The notes under the pieces: model-generated
Databases searched by the model: none
What the model was told of the DNA's origin: nothing
The model's input: the letters and a program-made list of their open reading frames with translations, nothing else
Assembly: GCA_034508935.3 (NCBI GenBank)
Contig: CM067447.1
Span: forward strand, 28,205,509-28,269,508
Reading direction: 5' to 3'
DNA length: 64,000 nucleotides
Origin: Berghia stephanieae
Taxonomy: Eukaryota > Mollusca > Gastropoda > Nudibranchia > Aeolidiidae
Shown: in pieces, positions 11,096-64,000 of the stretch
How positions within the stretch are numbered: position 1 is the first letter of the stretch
Layout: each line of letters begins with the position of its first letter
Program-made: the position numbers and the translations under genes

Positions 11096-11990
11096 TTTAA
11101 TATACCCAATTAATTGAAGAGTAGTTTTCCAAAATTAGTTAAATAACAATGTGAAATTGAATGTAACTGGGTGGGGTTCCTGACCTCCCATAGTGGGCAG
11201 GGAGGTACTTGCTGTGTCTTCTATCCCCTGGTATCTGTTTTCCAATTGCTTTCTGTCTTTGTATTGGAATGAGATTACTTAGTTTTGTCCTGACCCTGGC
11301 TGGAATCCTTGGATGGGAGGAAAACAGTCGAATGTATACTTTTAGTTTTGAGGGATGATATTTTTTATCTTGTAAATCATCTCTCTGTTATGCTCTGTAT
11401 TATGTTTTGTTATGTTAAGTTTTGTTTATGTTATTTATGATTTGTAAACATTTGAGTGTATCCCTCTTAGTGGGGGCCTGTGCTTGTGTCTGGATGAGAC
11501 TTTTCGGAGATCTCAAACTAAGTACTTTGATAGTGTGCTCTTGGATTCTACATCTGTTTCCTATTTGAACCAATCCCACCTTGTCTTACCTTTTCTTTGG
11601 TGCTCTAATGGTAATTCTAGAACTTTTACAATCGCATTTTCTTCCTTTTTTACTGGCACTTTATGTATTGCAAGATCTGTAAAACCCTTTAAAACAAACA
11701 AAACAAATTGATTGTAAGCTTCAATTTAATATACGAAAACAAATAAAATGAAAGTTTCGGACTATAGACAAATGAGATAATGTGGTAGATAATGAGATAA
11801 TGTGGCCACTACCACATTATCTCTTTCTTCTGCAGTGTTTCATTCATCCTGTTTTGTTGATAAATGGGGAAATGTCGATTTTATCTGTTTTCATATTTTA
11901 AATTGAAGCTTACATTTACATTCAATTTCACATTGTTGTTTATTTCTTCGAGCTTCGAGCAGCAACATTACAAAACTAGTTAATTAATTT
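11095..11990. mobile_element. Palindromic element (family G) split by SINE-A copy 4
   Basis: 'aacaatgtgaaattgaatgt' near 11145-11165 is the reverse complement of sequence at about 11920-11940. 'aagcttcaattta' at 11717 pairs with 'taaattgaagctt' near 11900. The centre is 'aatgtggccactaccacatt' at about 11804-11823. The left arm is interrupted by SINE-A at 11167-11706, so the palindrome is the older insertion. It has no coding capacity. Confidence 0.65.
11167..11706 (+). mobile_element. SINE-A copy 4, with 11 bp imperfect target-site duplication
   Basis: A full-length copy starting 'ctgggtggggttcctgacc'; the tail is 'ccctttaaaacaaacaaaac'. The flanks are attgaatgtaa (left) and attgattgtaa (right). 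It is inserted inside the left arm of a palindromic element. Confidence 0.85.
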
Positions 11991-12159
11991 TTTCCACTTT
12001 TTGATATTTTCCCTCCATGAGCTTAAATCGAATCCTAAACTTTATTTTAAGATCAATTGACACAAGAATTTCCTCAAATGGATACAAGTTTGACATTAAA
12101 TTTACAATAAAATAATAAGACTCAAATAGAGAACCAAAGGGAAAATATTCTCTAAACAA

Positions 12160-12290
12160 ACAAACTTGAGCTTTTATATAGCGCAATATCCACTTAATGT
12201 GCTCAAAGCACTTTCCAAGGGGTCCCTAACTAAGAGCAACATTTAACATGTTGAACGAGACGTGACGCCTGTTAGGCGATATTACAATTA
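12160..12290 (-). mobile_element. Family D SINE tail, truncated
   Basis: It contains 'gagcttttatatagcgcaat', 'gtgctcaaagcacttt' and 'agcaacatttaacatg' in the order seen at the 3-prime end (reverse strand) of complete family D copies such as 43025-43325. The tRNA-like head is absent. Confidence 0.7.
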
Positions 12291-12616
12291 CAAGATCATA
12301 AAAATTGAATTAACGAGTTTTGGAATACCACTCGTCAACTGTTGTACTTGGGAAATAACTTAGAAAATATTGAAAATGTCGAAATATACACATGAATTTA
12401 TTCAATTAGATGTGACATTTTATTTTATTTTTGTGAAATTTTGCTGTGGCATTATACCTTAATTTGAACAACGAAGCAAGTGAAAGCTAAATTTAAAAGT
12501 AGCATAATCGTGAAAAACATATTTGATTTAGTTGTTTTTAAAACTGATTTATAGTATTACTGATATCTACTTTCTTTTTGTTTTTGTATGAGATATCTTT
12601 AGAAATGTATCTTGTC

Positions 12617-13490
12617 AAAGTGATACCAAGTTGCTAGAAGGGTGGACTGTAAAAAGTAATGAACAAAAATTAATATAACAGCATCATAAAAGAACAAAAT
12701 ACCAAATACAGAATGTCTCTGGCTCAAAATCCTTTTTACAGCCAACAACAAATAAACAATAAAACATAAATACATTACTAAATACCAGATTGATAACAGA
12801 GAAATTACCAAATCTGGAATTTACTAATGTCTTCATGCTGGGTGGGGATCCTGACCTCCCATAGCGGGCAGGGAGGTACATACTGTGTCTTCTATCCCCT
12901 TATATCTGTTTTCCAACATGCTTTCTGTCTTTGTCTTGGAATGAGATTACTTGGTTTTGTCCCGGCCCTGGCCGGATCCCTGGCTGGGAGGGAAACAGTC
13001 AAATGCATAGTTATTGTTTTGGGAGATGATCTTTTTTTCCTTGTAAATCATCTCTCTGTTATGCATTGTATTATGTTTAGTTTGCATATTATATTATATA
13101 ATTTGTAAACATTTGAGTGTATTCCTCTTAGTTCGGGCATGTGCTTGTGTCTGGATGAGACTTTTAGGTGATCTCAAACTAAGTACTTTGACGGTGTGCT
13201 CTTGGAATCTACATCTGTTCCCTATTTGAACCAATTCCCCTTTGTCTCACCTTTTCTTTGGTGCTTTAATTGTAATTCTAGAACTTTTTACTATCCCATT
13301 TTCTTCCTTTTTACTGGCGCTTATATGACCTTGATGTGTTGCAAGCGCCGTAAAACCCTTAAAAACAAACAAACTATGTCTTCATGTTTTTATTGTTTTT
13401 CTTTGTTGTTGGCCGAAGAAGGGTTTTGAGCCTGAAATGTTCTGTGTTTGGTATTTGGTTCTTTTATGAAGCTGTTATATTCATTTTTGT
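12617..13490. mobile_element. Family E foldback split by SINE-A copy 5
   Basis: The left arm (12617-12837: 'ataccaagttgctagaag', 'ggactgtaaaaagtaatg') and right arm (13375-13490: 'gaagaagggttttgagcc', 'gaagctgttatattcat') are the two arms of a family E foldback. SINE-A copy 5 sits in the loop with a perfect target-site duplication, which fixes the order of insertion. Confidence 0.75.
12838..13374 (+). mobile_element. SINE-A copy 5, with 11 bp target-site duplication
   Basis: A full-length copy from 'ctgggtggggatcctgacc' to 'cccttaaaaacaaacaaac'. Both flanks read atgtcttcatg. The 3-prime hairpin arms GGCGCT and AAGCGCC are intact. Confidence 0.9.
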
Positions 13491-14009
13491 TTATTTAAGA
13501 AATTTATCTCGCTGTGTATTGGGTAATTTCAAAATCTTTTTTCATTTTAATTTATTTTATACTCAAAAACCTATCAACTCTTTGTCCTTATAATACATTC
13601 TTTCCAGTTTTGAAAAGTAGCAAAAGTCTCTCGAATTGAGTGAGTAACGTCAGTATGTTGACATCTTACAACGTTGTTCAAATCATTTAAACTCCACAGA
13701 AGGTTGGTTTTTGATTGGCCTCTTTTCATGGATTTTTATATTTTTTTATTTTTTTTAAATTATTATTATCTGATTTATCATTATTATTTTTATTATTTTC
13801 AATATTTAATGATACGAAATAGATATGTCAAACATTATCAATTTATTCTTACTTTACATTACAGTAACAAATCATGTGAACAAAGTATTAGGTTTTTCAT
13901 TGTTTTAGATTTTTCGGTGTCTTTTTTTTTTGTTATTAAACTATTTATTTTACAAATAATGAATTAAGGTAGGATGATTGCAAGAGTTCTGGTTTAAGAA
14001 CAATGTACA

Positions 14010-14960
14010 CTTATTTGCAGGTCTGATAATACAAATAGTGACCCATCGTCTCAAAACAGTTTTATGTCGGGATGATCCAGATGTTAAAAAGTCAAATTAA
14101 AGCCACTGGGTGGGATTCCTAGCCTCCCATAGTGGACAGGAGGCACTTACTGTCTGACCTCCCATAGTGGACATGGAGGCACTTATTGTGTCCTTTCATT
14201 CCCCCTATATCTGTTTTCCAACATGCTTTCTGTCTTTGTCTTGGGATGAGATTACTTGGTTTTGTCCTGGCCCTTGACTGGGAGTGAAACACTCAAATGT
14301 ATAATTAAGACTTTTGAGAGATGATATTTTTTGTCTTGTAAATCATCTCTCTGTTATGCACTGTATTATGTTTAGTTTACATATTATCTATGATTTGTAA
14401 ACATTTGAGTGTATTCCTCTTCGTGGGGACCTGTGTTTGTGTCTTGATGAGACTTTTAGGTAATCTCAAATTAAGTACTTTGATAGTGTGCTCTTGGAAT
14501 CTACATCTGTTTCCTTTTTGAAATATTTCCCCTTTGTCTTACTTTTTCTTGGATGATTTATTTGTTATTATATAACATTTTACTATCCCATTTTCATCCT
14601 TTTTCCTGGCGCTGATATGACCTTAATGTGTTGCAAGCGCCATAAAACCCTTAAAAACAAACAAAAACAAATTAAAGCCAAATGATCAAAAATATTAAAT
14701 TTTGTTGGGCTTTTTTATGGTTCTAAAATGCTTTAAACAATTTCACCAATAAGTCATATAAATAAACCCCAAGACTGATATTTTTGGTTATAAATTTCAG
14801 CACCTTAGCCATCCCAACATAATAATTCTACCTTTAGGAGGCGATGGGTGACATTTATTGTTACGGGCCCAGCAAAAAAAAAAATATTGTCCATAACAGC
14901 AATGTTAAATCAAGCCCATAATTGCGTTCAGTTATCAGACCTGGCAATATGTACACAACG
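14010..14960. mobile_element. MITE-like element with CAGGTCTGATAA ends, split by SINE-A copy 6
   Basis: The left end 'gcaggtctgataatac' and right end 'agttatcagacctggc' are inverted. 'gtgacccatcg' near 14039 and 'cgatgggtgac' near 14842 are inner inverted blocks. The interior holds no open frame. The element at 6676-6815 and a solitary end near 17745 ('ttatcagacctgc') are relatives. Confidence 0.6.
14106..14668 (+). mobile_element. SINE-A copy 6, with 12 bp target-site duplication
   Basis: It starts 'ctgggtgggattcctagcc'. The first 50 bases are partly duplicated ('acctcccatagtgg' occurs twice near 14158). It ends in an A-rich tail and is flanked by aaattaaagcca on both sides. Confidence 0.85.
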
Positions 14961-15240
14961 TTTTAGAACCAATAATTACATGGCTCCCGATTGCCATTGA
15001 CGACCTTACACATTGTGTTTTACCGTTTTAATATTGACTCGCCACTTTTTGTTGATTCACATTTTTATTCCCGTTCCTATTTATAGAATGTTACGTCATT
15101 CATTGCCATGTTAACCCATAAGGTCAAATTATTATTGACAATAATAAAGCAATCCCTCCATGTCATATATTCAAATGAATAAAGATTCATATTATTTGTA
15201 TCTGTCGTGTCTGACTCTCGTTATTTATTTATTTATTTAT

Positions 15241-15792
15241 GGGTGGGGTTCCTGGCCTCCCATAGTCCTGGGTGGGGATCCTGACCTCCCATAGTGGGCA
15301 GGGAGGTACATACTGTGTCTTCTATCCCTTATATCTGTTTTCCAACATGCTTTGTGTCCTTGTCTTGGAATGAGGTTACTTGGTTTTGTCCTGGCCCTGG
15401 CCGGAGTCCTAGCTGGGAGGGAAACAGTCAAATGCATAGTTATTGTTTTGGGAGATGATATTTTTTTCCTTGTAAATCATCTCTCTGTTATGTATTATTA
15501 TATTTGTCATTTTAATGTGTAGTGTAAGCATTTGAGTGTGTTCCTCTTTGTTGGATTTTGTGCTTGTGTCCAGATGAGACTTATACTTATAGGTGATCTC
15601 AAACTAAGTACATGATAGTGTGCTCTTGGAATCTACATCTGATCCCTATTTGTTCCCAGTTCCCCTATGTCTTACTTTTTCTTGGGTGCTTTAATTGTAA
15701 TTCTATAACTCTTTACTATCCCATTTTCTTCCTTTTTACTGGCGCTGATAAGATAACCTAAATGTGTTGCAAGCGCCGTAAAACCCCTTAAA
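15241..15792 (+). mobile_element. SINE-A copy 7, first unit of a tandem dimer
   Basis: It begins with a partial duplicate of the first 25 bases followed by a complete copy ending 'gtaaaaccccttaaa'. It runs directly into copy 8 with no intervening sequence. The left flank is (attt)n, matching the right flank of copy 8. Confidence 0.85.
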
Positions 15793-16311
15793 CCTCCCAT
15801 AGTGGGCAGGGAGGTACTTACTGTGTCTTCTATCCCCCTATATGTTTTCCAACTTGCTTTCTGTCTTTGTCTTGGAATGAGATTACTTGGTTTTGTCCTT
15901 GCCCTGGCCGGATACCCCCCTGGCTGAGAGGGAAACAGTCAAATGTACAGTTAGTTATGGGAGATGAAAATTCTTCCTTGTATAGCATCTCTGTTATGCA
16001 CTATATTATGATTGTTTACGTATTATATATAATTTGTAAACATTTGAGTGTATTCCTCTTAGTGGGGACCTGTGCTTGTGTCTGGATGAGACTTTTAAGT
16101 GATCTCAAACTTAAGTACTTTGATAGTGTGCTCTTGGAATATACATCTGTTCCCTTTTTGAACCAATTCCCCATTGTCTTTACCTTTTCTTGGGTGCTTT
16201 AATTGTAATTCTAGAACTTTTTACTTTCACATATTCTTCCTTTTTTGCTGGCGCTGATATGACCTTAATGTGTTGCAAGCGCCGTAAAACCCTTAAAAAC
16301 AAAAGAAAAAC
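15793..16311 (+). mobile_element. SINE-A copy 8, second unit of a tandem dimer
   Basis: It starts inside the element's first 20 bases ('cctcccatagtgggcagg') right after the tail of copy 7 and ends 'cccttaaaaacaaaag'. The only target-site-like repeat (attta-type) brackets the pair rather than each unit. This suggests the dimer was inserted as one molecule, or formed by unequal exchange. Confidence 0.8.
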
Positions 16312-16410
16312 ATTTATTTATTTATATATTTATTCATTTAGTCACTCATTCATTCATTCATTTATTTATTTATTTTTGTTTGTTTGTTTACTTTTTGGGG
16401 GTTTTCTGAT

Positions 16411-16483
16411 AATAATAATAATAACAATAATAATGATAATTATATTAATAATGATAATAATAATAATGATAATAATGATGATG

Positions 16484-16515
<32 letters not shown>

Positions 16516-16530
16516 GCTAATAATAATATT
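16411..16530. repeat. (AAT)n/(GAT)n mixed microsatellite
   Basis: An imperfect trinucleotide array of aat, gat and aac units. Poly-Asn and poly-Ile frames across it are artefacts. Confidence 0.9.
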
Positions 16531-16611
16531 AAATCCAAGGCTACTCCAGAGTGTTGTGCCTGCCAAATTTTAATATGATGTTAAATAGTTTAATTTTTGG
16601 ACAGTTTGAAT

Positions 16612-17671
16612 CTTAGGTGGGGTTCCTAACCTCCCATAGTGGGCAGGGAGGTACTTATTGTGTCTTCTATCCCCCTACATCTGTTTTCCAACTTGCTTTC
16701 AGTCCTTGTCTTGGAATAAGAATACTTGGTTTTGTCCTGGCCCTGGTCGGATGTCCTTTCTTGAGAGGGAAACAGTCGAATGTATAGATAGTTATGGAAG
16801 ATGATATTTTTTGTCTTGTAAATCATCTCTCTGTAATGAAATGTATTGTTTTGTTCCTACATATCATATGATTTGTAAACATCTGAGTGTATTCCTCTTA
16901 GTGGCTGGGTGGGGTTCCTGACCTCCCACAGTGGATAGGGAGGTACATACTGTGTCTTCTATCCCCTTATGATATATGTTTTCCAATATGCTTTCTGTCT
17001 TTGTCTTGGAATGAGATTACTTGGTTTTGTCCTGGGCCTAGCTGGGAGGGAAACACTCAAATGCATAGATATTGTTTTGGGAGATGTTTTTTCCTTGTAA
17101 ATCATCGTTCTGTTATGTATTATTATATTTGTTATTTTTAATGTAAAATGTAAGCATTTGAGTGTATTCCTTTTTGTTGGGGTTTTGTGCTTGTGTCCGG
17201 ATGAGACTTATAGGTGATCTCAAACTAAGTACATGGGTGGTTTGCTCGTGAAATCTACATCTGATCCCTATTTGTTCCTAGTTCCCCTTCGTCTTACTTT
17301 TTCTTGGGTGCTTTAATTGTAATTCTAGAACTTTTTACTACCCCATTTTCTTCCTTTTTACTGGCGCTGATATAACATAAATGTGTTGCAAGCGCCGTAA
17401 AACCCCTTAAAAACAAACAACAAAACATGCTCTTATTGGGGACCTGTGCTTGTGTCTGGATGAAACTTTTAGGTGATCTCAAACTAACTACTTTGATTGT
17501 GTGCTTTTGGATTTGGAATCCACATCTGTTCCCTATTTGAACCAATTCCCCTTTGTCTTCCCTTTTCTTGGATGCTTTGGTTTTTTAGAACTTTTTACTA
17601 TCTTCCTTTTTACTGGCGCTGATATGACCTTAATGTGCTGCAAGCGCCCTAAAACCCTTAAAAACAAAACA
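16612..17671 (+). mobile_element. SINE-A copy 9, interrupted by copy 10
   Basis: Its left part (16612-16904) and right part (about 17429-17671) together make a single copy, flanked by agtttgaat on both sides. The break lies in 'ctcttagtgg ... ctcttattgg', the duplicated target of copy 10. Confidence 0.8.
16905..17428 (+). mobile_element. SINE-A copy 10, inserted into copy 9
   Basis: A full-length copy from 'ctgggtggggttcctgacc' to 'ccccttaaaaacaaac'. Its target site is about 10 bp of SINE-A copy 9 (ctcttagtgg/ctcttattgg). Both have the same orientation. This shows at least two rounds of retroposition. Confidence 0.85.
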
Positions 17672-17679
17672 TAGTTTGA

Positions 17680-18900
17680 ATTGACAATATGTTGCGCCAT
17701 TTAAAAAAAAAAAATCCAATACAACAAAGAGTCTGTAATTAATTGGGTTATCAGACCTGCAAAGAAGTGCTCGTAGGTCGATAGCCTATGCTCCAGTCGG
17801 AGTGAAGGGCCTAAGTAAGTAAGTATGACATTAGATACATTGTGACCTATCACCTCGAAACGGTATCATGTCGGGAAAACAAGGTTCCAATAATGGAATA
17901 TAAAGGTATAACGGAGACTAAAATGAAAATAATATGGAGACGAAATTTCGGGGTTTCCCTCCGTATGTGGGTGTTCAATGTCAAGTCGGTAAACATGGCA
18001 TTTGTGTGTTTAAATAAAATACAATTTCTACCCGCTATCTATATTTATATCAATCGTACAAATACACAAACAGTTGATCATTTAGAGAATTGAGTGAGAC
18101 GAAATCACTCATTTGAATTTAGAAAGCTGCGAAAACCCGTGCCAAATTTCAATTCCTATTACATATTATAAACATTTGAGCGAGAGGACGTTTACCGACT
18201 TGACACGACCAGACATAGATACCCATCGTCTGTTATTAAAATGTAGCGTGTTTGGTACGCTATATCCCGTTGGCGGATGTTATGAGTATATAAATGTATA
18301 AAAAAGAAAATTGACCTTCTGTCAAGTCGAAATGATCAAAAACTTATGCCTTTAGTTAAAGAAACCGACTTCGCTCTTTTCAATGTAAGCTTAAATTTTA
18401 ACCCAAGTTTTATAAGTCAAAGGTTGGAATTCGAAATTAACCAGCCTACTCATCCCAACAACCCGCTTTGAGACGTCAGGTAACATTTTAATACGATTGA
18501 TTCACCGTAGCTATCTATATTGCTGCATTACGTACTTAATGACTTATGAGAGGCAATTTGGTCCTGGTAAACAATTGAGAATTCATAAATGATCACCATC
18601 TCTTCTTTTAAATATTGATACTTAAACCGAAATGAATACAAAGTGCGTGTTCAACCAAGTTTTTATTATATACATAAACAGGTAAATTCCTTGATACATA
18701 ATTAATTTGAAAGAAAGCGACGAATTTTTCATTTTACACACATTCCTGCGAGATCGCCATTCAGCGCGGAGCTGCATTCCGGAAGCGTCTGTTGACCTGC
18801 AAAACATACAAACACCAAGTTGGGACTTGAGTTCTAAATACGTTTTGGCATTGCTCTTACTTTGAAAATATGAGCAATGGCATACATTGACACCTTGGTT
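17680..18900. other. Intergenic sequence left of the CCDC66 promoter
   Basis: A solitary 'ttatcagacctgc' MITE end lies near 17748. The rest has short open frames but none with protein-like composition, and I see no repeat family that I can name. A possible minus-strand terminal exon inside it is listed separately. Confidence 0.45.
18729..18796 (-). CDS. Possible minus-strand terminal exon (weak)
   Basis: Read on the minus strand, ttttgcag is followed by an open stretch ending SALNGDLAGMCVK and a stop, and an AATAAA lies about 62 bases further (plus 18662-18667). This is the order expected for a last coding exon, but a second frame is also open and I do not recognise the peptide. If real, the gene would overlap the start of CCDC66. 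It may be chance. Confidence 0.2.
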
Positions 18901-18911
18901 GTGTGTAGTTG

Positions 18912-18919
18912 TATAAATA
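18912..18919 (+). promoter_or_regulatory. TATA box of the probable CCDC66 promoter
   Basis: TATAAATA stands 66 bases before an ATG in a good context (aaccATGa) that is followed by a strong donor. A start site about 30 bases downstream would leave a leader of about 40 bases. No transcript evidence is available. Confidence 0.45.
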
Positions 18920-18984
18920 TTCGATTCGTCTCTATAATAGAGAATTTTAAGGATTAAAAGCCGTCATTAAGTGAACCAGCAACC

Positions 18985-63849
<44,865 letters not shown>

Positions 63850-64000
63850 GTGAGTGTGTTAGTTAATCCATACTTCTAGACCTGTCTACTGCCATGAAAA
63901 AAATCGTAGAATTACGAAATTTTGGCTCCAATTTCAGAACTTCATGAGCATGTCTAAGTCATTAAAACTTATTGAAAATGAAGATTGATGCCAAGGTGCA
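63850..64000. other. Start of the next CCDC66 intron
   Basis: It follows a strong donor (gtgagtgt). No further exon is visible before the window ends. Confidence 0.8.

Noticed and set aside
15237-15437. Minus-strand frames reading SLPARTPARARTKPSNLIP across SINE-A copies
   Set aside because: The same frame recurs in several SINE-A copies and breaks differently in each, with no start or conserved length. It is an antisense by-product of the repeat.

Overview
This window is a stretch of animal nuclear genome. The evidence is split genes with GT-AG introns, AT-rich introns, tRNA-headed SINEs, LINE fragments, foldback elements and long microsatellites. Protein similarity and repeat style suggest a marine invertebrate deuterostome, most likely an echinoderm. 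That placement is an inference; no ribosomal or mitochondrial marker is present.

The main content is one gene on the plus strand, an orthologue of CCDC66 (a coiled-coil protein of centrosome, centriolar satellites and cilium in vertebrates). Twenty coding exons can be placed between 22726 and 63849, plus a probable start exon at 18985-18994 behind a TATA box. Almost every junction keeps reading phase, giving about 4.1 kb of coding sequence (roughly 1,370 codons, against about 950 in vertebrates). The last exon or exons lie beyond the right edge. The order of conserved blocks matches the vertebrate protein: the LTQDQL motif, two W-E-L helical blocks, the FLRG..DP block, the long Glu/Arg/Lys coiled coil, the QxGHD block, the RPxWN block and the FIPFTRT block. 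Four exons are each one base short of an open frame, in or beside short G/C runs. The same is true of an unrelated exon at 5614-5833 that encodes a proline-rich WH2 (actin-binding) C-terminus. This points to consensus errors in the assembly rather than decay.

Region by region. 1-5613: AT-rich sequence with SINEs and a palindromic foldback element. 5614-5833: WH2 exon. 5834-18900: repeat-dense intergenic DNA with ten copies of a roughly 530 bp retroposed element (called SINE-A here), all on the plus strand, several of them inserted into older foldback elements. 18900-19000: probable CCDC66 promoter and start codon. 19200-21130: a noisy forward-then-inverted multicopy block that looks like an assembly artefact. 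22438-22600: a 22 bp minisatellite. 22726-46906: CCDC66 exons, with introns carrying SINEs, LINE tails and a piggyBac-like MITE. 47190-54870: one very large intron segment holding a LINE in two pieces, CT and CAY arrays, and a roughly 3.1 kb near-identical tandem duplication. 55700-63849: the 3-prime half of CCDC66, including a 12-base candidate microexon behind a 540 bp ATT array.

I found no bacterial-type operons, CRISPR arrays, rRNA genes or virus-derived elements. The unusual content is repeat biology and assembly structure around one host gene.
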